This document shows positions 24,927 through 33,130 of a DNA stretch of 64,000 bases, in pieces (the first letter of the stretch is position 1; each line of letters opens with the position of its first letter). A program made the translations under genes and the position numbers. The notes beneath the pieces were generated by a model. The model was not told the DNA's origin. It was given only the letters and a program-made list of their open reading frames with translations, and searched no databases. Origin of the DNA: Solirubrobacter soli DSM 22325 (lineage in GTDB: Bacteria > Actinomycetota > Thermoleophilia > Solirubrobacterales > Solirubrobacteraceae); contig NZ_AUIK01000026.1 in assembly GCF_000423665.1 (NCBI RefSeq), positions 62,001 through 126,000 of the forward strand, read 5' to 3'.

Positions 24927-25511
24927 ATGGCCCCCAACGCGCAACGGATTATCGCGCTGCTCGAGCGCACTCTCACCGATCCAGAGCCCACGAAGGCGCT
25001 CTTGATCCTGACCGACCTGCGGCGAGAGCTCGACGAGCTCGAGCGCAGCCACGTAGGCCGGGCATTGCAGGCCGGCAGCTCGTTCGCCGACGTCGCACGG
25101 CCGTTGGGGATCTCGCGCCAGGCAGCGCATCGCCGCTACCGCGACCTCGCCGCTCCGCCCCCGCAGAAGCCGACGCTGGCGCCGGAGGCGCGGGCCGCGC
25201 TCATCCGCGCGCGCCAGGAGGCCGCGCGCCACGGCTCGATCAGCATCGACGCCACGCACCTGCTGCTGGCGATCGCCGAAGGCCGCGGGGTCGACGTCGA
25301 GGCCGCGCGCCGCACCTTCCCGCCGCCCGCGATCAACGCCGCTGCCCCGAGCGGCCTGCACCCGGCGCTGCACGCGCGGCTGACCCGCGACCCGGGGACG
25401 CTGCAGCTCGACCACCTCGTGCGCGCCGCGCTGGAGGATCCCGAGGGCCGGCGGCTGCTCGACCGGCTCGGGGTCAGCATGGGACGCCTGCTCAGTCCAG
25501 CAGCTTCGTGA
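24927..25511 (+). CDS. HTH protein with Clp N-terminal repeat domain
   Basis: 194 aa. The first half ends in a helix-turn-helix (GSSFADVARPLGISRQAAHR, ~45-65). The second half, ARHGSISIDATHLLLAIAEGRG onward, matches the Clp-N repeat that binds adaptors or substrates in ClpC/ClpA. No AAA domain. ATG 24927 is preferred because the upstream in-frame codons overlap the palindrome. Probable transcription regulator. Its 3' end overlaps the convergent DUF1697 gene by 20 bases. Confidence 0.82.
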   Translation: MAPNAQRIIALLERTLTDPEPTKALLILTDLRRELDELERSHVGRALQAGSSFADVARPLGISRQAAHRRYRDLAAPPPQKPTLAPEARAALIRARQEAARHGSISIDATHLLLAIAEGRGVDVEAARRTFPPPAINAAAPSGLHPALHARLTRDPGTLQLDHLVRAALEDPEGRRLLDRLGVSMGRLLSPAAS

Positions 25512-25992
25512 CCGTCGCCATGTTGCGGAACGTGGCGACGTCGGCCAGACCGGGCTTGCCGAGCGCCTTCATCAGCCGGCTGCCCTGCATCCCGTCCGGG
25601 CACCATGCGTAGAGCTCGCGGCCGTGGACGTGGAGCTCGTCGGGGCTCCAATCGTCCTCCGGCACCGAGAGCTTGCCCTCGGTGAAGATCACGAAGGAGC
25701 GCTTCAGGTCGTCGGCTTGTGCTTTGAACGGGTCGTGCTCGGAGACCTTTCGCAGCTCGTCCATCGTGCGGATCACGACCTCGATCTCGAAGCCGAAACG
25801 TTGCTCGAGCGCGTCCTGCAGCGTCTTCCGGGCGTCCTTCTTCGCGCCCGTGAAGATGACGTTGCCGGATTGCAGGACGGTCTTGACGTCCGTGAACCCG
25901 AGCTCCTCCATCAGGTCGCGGAGGTCCGCCATCGGGACCCGGCGCTTGGCGCCCAGATTGATCCCGCGCAGCAGCGCCACCAGCCTCGCCAT
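25492..25992 (-). CDS. DUF1697 family protein
   Basis: 166 aa. The N-terminus ARLVALLRGINLGAKRRVPM and LQSGNVIFTG are the DUF1697 hallmarks. The C-terminal GLADVATFRNMATVTKLL also matches. The family is widespread and its function is unknown. Start ATG 25992 with a free upstream region. Convergent with the Clp-N gene. Confidence 0.92.
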   Translation of the reverse strand: MARLVALLRGINLGAKRRVPMADLRDLMEELGFTDVKTVLQSGNVIFTGAKKDARKTLQDALEQRFGFEIEVVIRTMDELRKVSEHDPFKAQADDLKRSFVIFTEGKLSVPEDDWSPDELHVHGRELYAWCPDGMQGSRLMKALGKPGLADVATFRNMATVTKLLD

Positions 25993-26116
25993 GTCGCGAC
26001 CCTAACAACCCTGAGGAACTCTTACTTCTCTCTTCATTGCCCGCTTAGGGAGTCAGTCGAGACTCGCTGCGCGCTGTCGAGACGACGCGCGGGTCTGTCT
26101 TCTTTGGAGGGTTGTG
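25993..26116. promoter_or_regulatory. Divergent promoter region (DUF1697 / secreted Ig-like gene)
   Basis: About 124 bases, AT-richer than its surroundings. It contains a short dyad GAGTC/GACTC near 26050 and ends with a strong ribosome binding site GGAGGGTTGTG before ATG 26117. It should carry promoters for both divergent genes. I do not assign exact boxes. Confidence 0.45.
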
Positions 26117-26866
26117 ATGGGTTCTCAAACTCGGCGTCTCGTCGTGCCGGTCGTCGCTGGTTTCATCGTCCTGGGCGGTGCTGCTCCCGCATTCGCGGAT
26201 GGTGGCCTATCGGTCACACCGGCCGTGCTGGAGCATCGCGCCCAGCTCGGCTCGGTCGGCTCCTACACGCTGAACAACACGACCAAGGAGTCGCTGCGGG
26301 TGACGGTCACCGTGCGGCCGTGGCGGCAGCAGCTCGACGGGACCGTCATCTCCGACCCGCGGGCGAACCTGACGCGCTACGTGCGGGCGACCACGCAGAC
26401 GTTCACGTTGAGCGCCGGAGCCAAGCGGCCGGTGTCGTTCCGGATGGTCCGGCGCCCGTCGGGCGGGTCGCTGTACGCGTCGGTCGAGGCGTTCGGCAAG
26501 CCGACCAACACGAAGGGCCGCAAGGGGATCATCCCCCAGTACAAGATCGTCTCGTCGCTGCGGCTCAACCCGTCGCGTAAGTCCTACCGGCTCAAGACGG
26601 GCGCGGCGCAGGTGCGCGGCGGGTCGCTGATCCTCCCGGTGCGCAACCTCGGCAACTCGATCGACCCGGTCTCGGGGACGTACACGCTGTCCGGCGCGGG
26701 CTCCCGCAACGGGTCGATCGCCGGCGTGAAGGTGATCCCGGGCAAGCTCGTCGGGCTGTCCCTGGGCGCCGTGCGGGGCCTGAAGAAGGGCCGCTACACG
26801 GTGTCGGCGTCGCTGGTCCAGGGGTCCAAGCGCGTGACCGCCCGCACGAGCGTTACCGTGCGCTGA
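26117..26866 (+). CDS. Secreted Ig-like/chaperone-like protein
   Basis: 249 aa. The signal peptide ends at AAPAFADGG. The mature part begins LSVTPAVLEHRAQLGSVGSYTLNNTT, the pattern of PapD-type or COG1470-like Ig domains, and continues with a second beta-sandwich (YTLSGAGSRNGSIAG ... SASLVQGSKRVTARTSVTVR). Probably a cell-wall or extracellular structural protein. It is preceded by a strong RBS (GTG 26114 is an alternative start). Its TGA overlaps the putative CTG start of the next gene. Confidence 0.78.
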   Translation: MGSQTRRLVVPVVAGFIVLGGAAPAFADGGLSVTPAVLEHRAQLGSVGSYTLNNTTKESLRVTVTVRPWRQQLDGTVISDPRANLTRYVRATTQTFTLSAGAKRPVSFRMVRRPSGGSLYASVEAFGKPTNTKGRKGIIPQYKIVSSLRLNPSRKSYRLKTGAAQVRGGSLILPVRNLGNSIDPVSGTYTLSGAGSRNGSIAGVKVIPGKLVGLSLGAVRGLKKGRYTVSASLVQGSKRVTARTSVTVR

Positions 26867-28104
26867 TCGCGTTCGAATCGATCTTCACCCTCGAGGCGAC
26901 GCCGATCAAGTTCGGGCCCGGCGCGGTTGCCGACGCCGGGTTCGAGGCGGCGCGCCTCGGGATCACGCGGGCCCTCGTGGTCACCGATCCAGGGATTCCT
27001 TGGGTCGAGTCCGTTTGCGCGTCGCTGCGCGCCTCGGGCATCTCGGTGGTGGTCTTCTCGGAGTCGCGGGTCGAGCCGACGCTCGAGTCGCTGCAGGCGG
27101 CGGCGGACTTCGCTCTGGCATCCGATGTCGACGGGTTCGTGTCGATCGGCGGTGGCTCGGCGATCGACACCGCCAAGGTGGCGAACCTGATCGTCTCCTG
27201 GCCGGCGCCGCTCATGTCGTATGTCAATGCGCCGGTGGGTGACGGTCTTGCCGTGCCGGGGCCGCTCCGCCCGCACCTCGCCATTCCCACGACGTGCGGC
27301 ACGGGCTCGGAGGCGACGACGGTCGCCGTGCTGGACGTGCCGTCGCTTTCGGTGAAGTCGGGGATCTCGCATCGGTTCTTGCGGCCCTCGCAGGCGATCG
27401 TCGACCCGTCGTTGGCAGCTTCCTTGCCTTCCGAGGTGGTCGCGTCGGCTGGTCTGGACGTGATCTGCCACGCGGCCGAGTCGTACCTGTCGCTGCCGTA
27501 TTCCTCGCGCCCGGCGGCGGCTTCTCCTTCGGCTCGCCCGCCCTACCAGGGGGCGAACCCGGTGGCCGACGTGTGGTCATCGACGGCTCTGGAGTACGGC
27601 GGGCGATATCTGCGGCGAGCGGTCTCCGGCGATGTGGAGGCGCGGGGCTGGATGATGCTCGCGGCGTCGATGGCGGGCGTGGGCTTCGGCTCGGCCGGCG
27701 TGCACATCCCCCACGCGTGCGCCTATCCGATCGCGGGGCTGCGACATCTGTACGTGCCGCCGGGCTACCCGTCGGACCATCCGTTCGTGCCGCACGGGAT
27801 CTCCGTCATCGTGACGGCGCCGGCGGCGTTCCGGTTCACCTTTCCGGCCTCTCCCTCGCGCCACGAGCACGTCGCCGCGCTGTTGGGCGCGCCGGGGTCG
27901 GGTCCGGACGCGCTGCCGTCGGCGCTGTCGTCCTTGATGGCTGACTTGGGCGTGCCGTCTTTGTCCGATCTCGGCTACGGCGAGGAGGACATCCCGGCGT
28001 TGGTACGCGGGGCGCGGGCGCAGGAGCGGTTGCTGGTCGGCTCGCCGCGCCCGGTGACCGACGACGATCTCTCCGCAATCCTGCGCGAGAGTTTGCACGC
28101 TTAA
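26863..28104 (+). CDS. Iron-containing alcohol dehydrogenase, hydroxyacid-oxoacid transhydrogenase type
   Basis: About 413 aa. Signatures: the N-terminal FTLEATPIKFGPGA, GFVSIGGGSAIDTAK (NAD loop), IPTTCGTGSEATTV, and metal ligands in GLDVICHAAES, HIPHACAYPIAGL and DHPFVPHGISV. RPPYQGANPVADVW is typical of the ADHFE1/HOT subgroup, which transfers reducing equivalents between a 2-hydroxyacid and 2-oxoglutarate. No ATG, GTG or TTG precedes the conserved N-terminus. CTG 26863, overlapping the upstream TGA (CTGA), is the best-placed start. A GTG at 26977 would delete conserved sequence. Confidence 0.85.
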   Translation: MIAFESIFTLEATPIKFGPGAVADAGFEAARLGITRALVVTDPGIPWVESVCASLRASGISVVVFSESRVEPTLESLQAAADFALASDVDGFVSIGGGSAIDTAKVANLIVSWPAPLMSYVNAPVGDGLAVPGPLRPHLAIPTTCGTGSEATTVAVLDVPSLSVKSGISHRFLRPSQAIVDPSLAASLPSEVVASAGLDVICHAAESYLSLPYSSRPAAASPSARPPYQGANPVADVWSSTALEYGGRYLRRAVSGDVEARGWMMLAASMAGVGFGSAGVHIPHACAYPIAGLRHLYVPPGYPSDHPFVPHGISVIVTAPAAFRFTFPASPSRHEHVAALLGAPGSGPDALPSALSSLMADLGVPSLSDLGYGEEDIPALVRGARAQERLLVGSPRPVTDDDLSAILRESLHA

Positions 28105-28149
28105 GTCACAGTTCGCGTGTTGTTTCGTCGCAGTTTGGCGTCGATGCTT

Positions 28150-28202
28150 GGGGGGTGATCCGACCCACCTTCCCCACAGGCAAGTCAGCCGGATCACCCC
28201 CC
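28150..28202 (+). promoter_or_regulatory. Hairpin over the start codon of the second AbiEi-DUF559 gene
   Basis: Perfect 13-base arms GGGGGGTGATCCG (28150-28162) and CGGATCACCCCCC (28190-28202). The interior contains CACAGGCAA followed by GTC. The GTG start 28155 lies in the left arm. The arm sequence is unrelated to that at 5305-5355, but geometry, position over the start codon and loop end are the same. Confidence 0.72.
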
Positions 28203-29084
28203 TCCGTGGAGGTGATCGCAGCAGCGCAGAAGGACCTCATCACCACGGCTCAACTCCGCGCGTGCGGGCTCTCGGACAGCGCGATCGCAAAGCGCGTCGC
28301 GCGCGGGGTCCTGCATCGCCGCTTCCGGTGCGTCTACTCGCTCGGCCCGGCACATCTCTCGCTTGAGGCACAGTGGCTTGCAGCGGTGCTCGGCGCCGGT
28401 CCAGGCTCGGTCTTGTGCCGCTGCTCGGCCTCACAGTTGCACGGGGTCCGCTCCCATCGCCCTCCCCTTATTGCTGTCTTTTCTCCGCGAGTTCGCACCC
28501 TCCCGGGCGTCAAAGTCCACAGGTACCGGTCCCTCGACCCCCGCGATGTCACAACCGAGCGCGGCATCCCCGTCACCACGCTCCACCGCACCATCGTCGA
28601 CCTCGCCGACGAGCTCACGCCGCCCGAGCTCGCGAACGTCATCCACGAGGCCGCCCACCTCGGCCGCTGGGTCGAGACCGCGGTCCGGGACTGCGCCGCC
28701 CGCCTCAACGGCCGCCAGAACCTCGAGGTGCTCGAGCAGGCGATCGCGCTCTACAACGACGGCTCCGCCGGCGCCAAGAGCCGCGCCGAGCTCGCGCTCG
28801 CCCTCAGAGCCGCCGACCTCCCCGCGTTCCGCCAGAACGTGCACGTGGAGGACATCGAGGTCGACTTCCACTTCCCGTCGCTGAAGCTCGTGCTGGAGAT
28901 CGACGGGGCCGGCCATGGCCGCCCGTCGACCCGCCGCGAGGACAAGCTCAAGGAGCGCATCCTCACCACCGCCGGCTACGAGGTGCTGCGCTTCCCCGAC
29001 ACGACGCCGAGCGAGACGATCGTCGCTGCCGTCAGCGCTCGTCGTCCCACGCCATCGAGCTCATGCGCCAGCCGTGCGGCGTGA
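28155..29084 (+). CDS. AbiEi-like winged-helix protein with C-terminal DUF559 nuclease-like domain (second copy)
   Basis: 309 aa, paralog of the gene at 5309. The winged helix is LITTAQLRACGLSDSAIAKRV ... HRRFRCVYSLG. The middle has ERGIPVTTLHRTIVDLADEL. The nuclease-like end is VDFHFPSLKLVLEIDGAGHG ... GYEVLRFPD. It has no AbiEii partner. Start GTG 28155 sits in a hairpin. GTG 28206 after the hairpin is an alternative and would give a normal-length family member. Its 3' end overlaps the convergent SnoaL-like gene by 53 bases. Biological role unknown. Confidence 0.8.
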   Translation: MIRPTFPTGKSAGSPPSVEVIAAAQKDLITTAQLRACGLSDSAIAKRVARGVLHRRFRCVYSLGPAHLSLEAQWLAAVLGAGPGSVLCRCSASQLHGVRSHRPPLIAVFSPRVRTLPGVKVHRYRSLDPRDVTTERGIPVTTLHRTIVDLADELTPPELANVIHEAAHLGRWVETAVRDCAARLNGRQNLEVLEQAIALYNDGSAGAKSRAELALALRAADLPAFRQNVHVEDIEVDFHFPSLKLVLEIDGAGHGRPSTRREDKLKERILTTAGYEVLRFPDTTPSETIVAAVSARRPTPSSSCASRAA

Positions 29085-29436
29085 GCACGAACTGCGTCGA
29101 GATCGCCCCGCGCGCCTCGAAGGCCGCCCCGTTCTGCACGCCCCGTTTCTCGTAGGAGCACCACCGATGCGCGACCGTGCCGAAGATCTGATCGACCGCC
29201 TCGAGCTCACCCTCGTAGAAGGAGGTGAGCGCGCCCGAGGCGACGAGCGCCGCCCGCGGGGCGATGAACTCGTCGACGGTGGTGACCTCCGGCGCGTCGC
29301 CGGTGTTGCGGATCAGCATCCCGCCGTCCATGAAGAGGTCGCGGATCGTGTCGTAGCCCGGCTGCCCGCCCTCTTCGAAGGAGACGGCGGCGAAGAAGGC
29401 CGCCGCGAGGCGGGCGAGTTCGGCTTCGGTGTCCAT
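29032..29436 (-). CDS. SnoaL-like/DUF4440-type small protein
   Basis: 134 aa in the NTF2-like fold: an N-terminal helix AELARLAAAFFAAV, then DLFMDGGMLIRNTGDAP, VDEFIAPR, SYEKRG and a final beta strand HGWRMSSMAWDDE. Such proteins act as small hydrolases, isomerases or binding modules. ATG 29436 is 27 bases from the divergent methyltransferase start. The stop lies inside the AbiEi-DUF559 3' end. Confidence 0.82.
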   Translation of the reverse strand: MDTEAELARLAAAFFAAVSFEEGGQPGYDTIRDLFMDGGMLIRNTGDAPEVTTVDEFIAPRAALVASGALTSFYEGELEAVDQIFGTVAHRWCSYEKRGVQNGAAFEARGAISTQFVLTPHGWRMSSMAWDDER

Positions 29437-29463
29437 AGGAGACAGGACTCTAATCTCGCCCGG

Positions 29464-30723
29464 ATGCTTCCCCTGTCCCAGTCGCCGGCCTGGCAGCAGC
29501 AGCGCGCGTTCTACGAGGACCGCGCGAGCGAGGCGTTCGCGGAGATCCCCCATGAGGCCGTCGACAACCCGTGGGTGGCGGCGGCGTACGCGCGGGTGAT
29601 CGAGGCCTTCGTCCGCGATCAGCCGGTCGAGCGGGTGCAGATCGTCGAGCTCGGGGCGGGTGCGGGGCGTTTCGCGCACGGGCTCGCACGCGCGTTGCGC
29701 CTCCCGTTCACGTACACGCTCACCGACTTCGCCGAGAGCCAGCTCGACGACTGGCGCAAGCACCCGGCGCTCGAAGGCTTCCAGTTCGCGCGGGTGGATC
29801 TCACGGGCGACATCGCGCTCGACGTCTCCGGCCCGCTCGTCGTCATCGCCAACTACGTGTTCGACAGCCTCCCGGTGGATGCGTTCGCGGTGAAGGACGG
29901 CGTCATCTCGGAGTGTCTGGTCGACGAGGACTTCCGGTTCACGCGCAGGCCGGCGACCGGGTACGGCGACGCGGACCTCGACGCGCTGCTCGAGCACTAC
30001 CGCACCGCGCTCGACGACACGGTGTTCACCATCCCGACGACAGCGATCCGCGCGCTGCGGCGCCTGCGCGAGCTGTCGGGCGACCGTCTGCTCGTCCTGG
30101 CGGCGGACAAGTCGCTCAACACGGAGGAGTCGCTCGCCTACCGCTCCGAGCCCGAGCCCGCCCGGCACAGTGGCGCGTTCAGCCTGATGGTCAACATGCA
30201 CGCGCTCGGCCTCGACGCGCGGCGCCATGGCGGTGAGCTGCTGCACGGCGGCGACCGGCACGAGGCGCTCGACGTGGCCGCGCTGGTGTTCGGCGCGGGC
30301 GATGAGACGCGGGCGGCGTACGCGGACGCGATCGAGCGGTTCGGGCCGGGTGATCTGGCGACCTTGACGGCGGGCGTCGAGCGGGTGGCTGACGGGCTGG
30401 GCGTCGGCGAGATCGTCGCGCTGCTGCGGCTGAGCGGGTGGGACGCGACGACCCTGCACGCGGTGCTCGGGCCGCTGCGCGACAAGGCGGCAGAGGCCGA
30501 CCCGGCGACCCAGGAGGACCTGCGCTTCGCCCTGTTCGAGACGTACGACCAGCACTTCGCCGTGCCCGGCGACCCGGACCTCCCGTTCGCGATCGGGCTG
30601 TTGCTCTACGAGTTGCAGGACTACGAGGACGCGATCGAGTTCTTCGAGGCCTCGCTCGAGCAACACGGTCACGACCCGGCGACGGAGAAGAACATCGAAC
30701 TGTGCGAGGCGATGCTCGAGTGA
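29464..30723 (+). CDS. SAM-dependent methyltransferase-like protein with C-terminal TPR
   Basis: 419 aa. The SAM-binding motif I is VQIVELGAGAGRFAHGLARAL (~60-80), followed by TLTDFAESQ and VIANYVFDSLPVDAFAV. The C-terminal ~60 residues are TPR-like (FAIGLLLYELQDYEDAIEFFEASLEQHG). I chose ATG 29464 because the longer upstream frame is antisense to the SnoaL gene. The modification target is unknown; the TPR suggests a protein partner. Confidence 0.82.
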   Translation: MLPLSQSPAWQQQRAFYEDRASEAFAEIPHEAVDNPWVAAAYARVIEAFVRDQPVERVQIVELGAGAGRFAHGLARALRLPFTYTLTDFAESQLDDWRKHPALEGFQFARVDLTGDIALDVSGPLVVIANYVFDSLPVDAFAVKDGVISECLVDEDFRFTRRPATGYGDADLDALLEHYRTALDDTVFTIPTTAIRALRRLRELSGDRLLVLAADKSLNTEESLAYRSEPEPARHSGAFSLMVNMHALGLDARRHGGELLHGGDRHEALDVAALVFGAGDETRAAYADAIERFGPGDLATLTAGVERVADGLGVGEIVALLRLSGWDATTLHAVLGPLRDKAAEADPATQEDLRFALFETYDQHFAVPGDPDLPFAIGLLLYELQDYEDAIEFFEASLEQHGHDPATEKNIELCEAMLE

Positions 30724-30778
30724 CGCGGCAGTCACGCGACGTACGCGGCGCTGGAAAGGCGGTCGTAGCGTCGCGTCC

Positions 30779-31603
30779 ATGCCCACGATCACCACGCAGG
30801 ACGGCACAGAGATCTTCTACAAGGACTGGGGCACCGGTCCGGTCATCGTGCTCTGCCACGGCTGGCCGCTGAGCTCCGACAGCTGGGACGCGCAGTCGAT
30901 CTTCCTGTCGATGAACGGGTTCCGGGTCATCGCCCACGACCGGCGCGGCCACGGTCGCTCGAGTCAGACGTGGGGCGGCAACGAGATGGACACCTACGCC
31001 GACGACCTGGCCACGCTGCTCGACGCGCTGGACGTGACCGACGTGACGATCGTCGGGTTCTCGACCGGCGGCGGCGAGGTCGCCCGCTACATCGGCCGCC
31101 ACGGCACCGCTCGTGTCGCGAAGGCGTGTCTGGTCTCGGCCGTCCCGCCGTTCATGCTCAAGACCGACGACAACCCAGGGGGCGTGCCGATCGACGTCTT
31201 CGACGGCTTGCGCGCCGGCTCGCTCGCCAACCGCGCGCAGCTCTACCGCGACCTGGCCGATGGCCCGTTCTTCAACAACAACCGCGAGGGGACCGACATC
31301 CCCCAGGGCACCCGCGACGAGTTCTGGCGTGAGGGCATGCAGTCCGGCGCCCGCAACGCCTACGAGTGCATCGCGGCGTTCAGCGCCACCGACTTCCGTG
31401 GCGACCTCGCCAAGTTCGACGTCCCGACCCTGGTCATCCACTCCGACGACGACCAGGTCGTCCCCTACGAGGTGGGCGGGAAGGCCTCGGCGGCGCTGAT
31501 CGATGGCGCGACGCTGATCACTTACGAGGGCGGTCCGCACGGCATCACCGACACCCACACGGACCGACTCAACAACGACCTACTGGAATTCGCCCGGAGC
31601 TAG
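30779..31603 (+). CDS. Alpha/beta hydrolase, non-heme chloroperoxidase/esterase type
   Basis: 274 aa, the exact family length. Oxyanion loop VLCHGWPLSSDSWD, DRRGHGRSSQ, nucleophile VGFSTGGGEVARYIGRHG (Ser ~98), acid IHSDDDQVVPY, and His GGPHGITDTH are all in place. These enzymes are esterases with promiscuous perhydrolase activity. It is co-directional with the methyltransferase gene (55-base gap) and overlaps the convergent M24 pseudogene by 24 bases. Confidence 0.92.
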   Translation: MPTITTQDGTEIFYKDWGTGPVIVLCHGWPLSSDSWDAQSIFLSMNGFRVIAHDRRGHGRSSQTWGGNEMDTYADDLATLLDALDVTDVTIVGFSTGGGEVARYIGRHGTARVAKACLVSAVPPFMLKTDDNPGGVPIDVFDGLRAGSLANRAQLYRDLADGPFFNNNREGTDIPQGTRDEFWREGMQSGARNAYECIAAFSATDFRGDLAKFDVPTLVIHSDDDQVVPYEVGGKASAALIDGATLITYEGGPHGITDTHTDRLNNDLLEFARS

Positions 31604-32733
31604 GGCGGTCGGCAGCGAGCTGATCACCTCGGCGCCGTCCGCCGTCACCAGGAGGATGTCCTCGACCTGGACGGCGCCGAAGTCCGGCCGGCACAGGAAC
31701 GGCTCGATCGTGATCACGTCGCCGGGCTGAAGCTCCGTGCCGGAACGCCCGAGGCCCGGATCCTCGTGGATCTCGAGGCCGACACCGTGCCCGAGCGCGG
31801 TCGGGAAGCCCTCCATCGCCGCGCTCGTGCGCTGGGTGGGCAGGCCTTCGGCCTCGAACCGGTCGCACGCCGCGGCCCACAGGTCGCGGCCCACAGCACG
31901 CCGGGCTTGACGCTCGCGATCGCGGTGTCGTGCGCCTCGACGACGAGCGCGTGCCACTCGGCGATCTCCGGGTCCGGCGTGCCCGCGACGAACGTCCGCG
32001 CGATGTCCGAGAAGCACGCGGACTCCCGGTCCTGCGGCGCGAGGTCGACGATCACGACCTCGCCTGCCGAGATCGGCCCGAACCCCGGCCCGTGCCCCGA
32101 GGCCGTCTGCGCCCCGCGGGCGACGGTGAACGTGGCGAGCGAGGCGCCGTTGGCCTCGACCGCGGCGCGAACCGCCTCACCGAGCCGTTCACACGTGAGC
32201 GGCTTTCCGTCTTGGTGCAGAACGCCGTCGCGACCCTCAGCCTCATGTAGAGCCTGAGCTGCCGCTTTGAGGCCGGCCTCCGCGGCCTTCGTGGCACGCC
32301 AGATCCCGCGCAACTCCGCCGCTCTCTTGTTCCGCCGCCGCTGCGCGAACAGCTGATGGTCGACGTAGAGCTCGATCCCTCCCGCCCGCAGATGCTCGGC
32401 CGTCGCCAGCGGGAAGGTCGGCGGCACGGCCGCCCGCGTGATCCCCATCTCCCGGCACGCCCGCAACCGCACCTCCAGCAGCGCGCCCTCCCGCGACTCA
32501 CCCGAGTCGATCAGGTCCCGCAGCCCGAGGTCGGCGAACATGTCGAGCTGCTGCAACTCCGGCCGCGCGGCGCCGATCGTCGCCGCGTCCAGTGACGACA
32601 CCGCCGCAAAAGCCAGCCCGTCCCGCTCGCCGTACAGGAACGGATCGACCACGCTCGCGGGGATCTCATGGCGCAGTTCGGGAGAGCGGATCGTGTCCGC
32701 GTCGATCAGCACGTCTTGAGGCACGCCGGCCAC
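31580..32733 (-). pseudogene. M24 (Xaa-Pro aminopeptidase-like) peptidase with single-base frameshift
   Basis: The N-terminal frame (32733 to ~31893) covers a creatinase-like N-domain and the first M24 metal ligands (VIVDLAPQD, CFSDIARTF). The C-terminal frame (about 31892 to 31580) carries the rest: LWAAACDRFEAEG, TALGHGVGLEIHEDP (catalytic His), VITIEPFL and VQVEDILLV (metal Glu). The two join at a one-base deletion around 31892/31893; adding one base restores V-L-x-GRDLWAAAC. It is either a recent inactivating mutation or a sequencing error. Start GTG 32733. Confidence 0.85.
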
Positions 32734-32789
32734 CGTACACCGCCCACGCGGTGCCGCTGGCGGCGCGCCGCGTCGTCAGCGCCATCGCT

Positions 32790-33063
32790 TCCCGCCGGAC
32801 CCCGCGTCGCGCCGCGCGCCCCGCCCGACCCCGCGTCACGCCGCCGCGCCGGCGCCACCACGCCCCGCCGGACCCCGCGTCGCGCCGCCACGCCCGACCC
32901 CGCGGCGCGCCGCCTCCGCGCCCCGCCGGACCCGCGTCGCGCCGCCACGTCCGACCCCGCGGCGCGCCGCCGCCACGCCCCGCCGGACCCGCGTCGCGCC
33001 GCCTCGCCCGACCCCGCGGCGCGCCGCCTCCACGCCCCGCCGGACCCGCGTCGCGCCGCCTCG
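32790..33063. repeat. 57-bp GC-rich tandem repeat (about 4.5 units)
   Basis: Units begin with GCCCCGCCGGACC at 32861, 32919, 32976 and 33033 (periods 58, 57, 57). A diverged unit lies before them from about 32790. Each unit alternates GCGTCGCGCCGCC and CGACCCCGCGGCGCGCC blocks. Composition is nearly all G and C. Likely a variable-number minisatellite. Confidence 0.85.
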
Positions 33064-33089
33064 TGGCTCGCAGCGAACGAGGTGTGCCG

Positions 33090-33114
33090 TCTTGGTCGCG
33101 GAAAACCAGACCAA
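33090..33114 (-). terminator. Hairpin downstream of the MFS gene
   Basis: Inverted repeat CTTGGTC / GACCAAG with an 11-base loop, starting ~17 bases past the MFS stop on the minus strand. A run of four T falls in the loop rather than after the stem, so rho-independent termination is only possible, not clear. Confidence 0.4.
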
Positions 33115-33130
33115 GCCGACGCACCCGGTG

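Larger units (their letters stand above)
32734..33130. other. 397-bp gene-free spacer dominated by a minisatellite
   Basis: Region between the M24 start and the MFS stop, the only gap over 300 bases in the window. It holds the 57-bp repeat array (32790-33063), a terminator-like hairpin (33090-33114), and presumably the promoter of the M24 gene in the final ~60 bases. The long frames crossing it read only low-complexity Arg/Pro/Gly/Ala. Confidence 0.7.

Noticed and set aside
28201..28212. CCTCC-GT-GGAGG as a terminator after the second hairpin
   Set aside because: It lies inside the coding frame with no T-run; too short to call.
32790..33063. Possible CRISPR array
   Set aside because: Units are contiguous without unique spacers, and no cas genes are nearby.
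32666..33124. Minus-strand 152-codon frame through the 57-bp repeat
   Set aside because: Mostly Arg/Gly/Pro repeat translation and no start signal; treated as minisatellite, not a gene.
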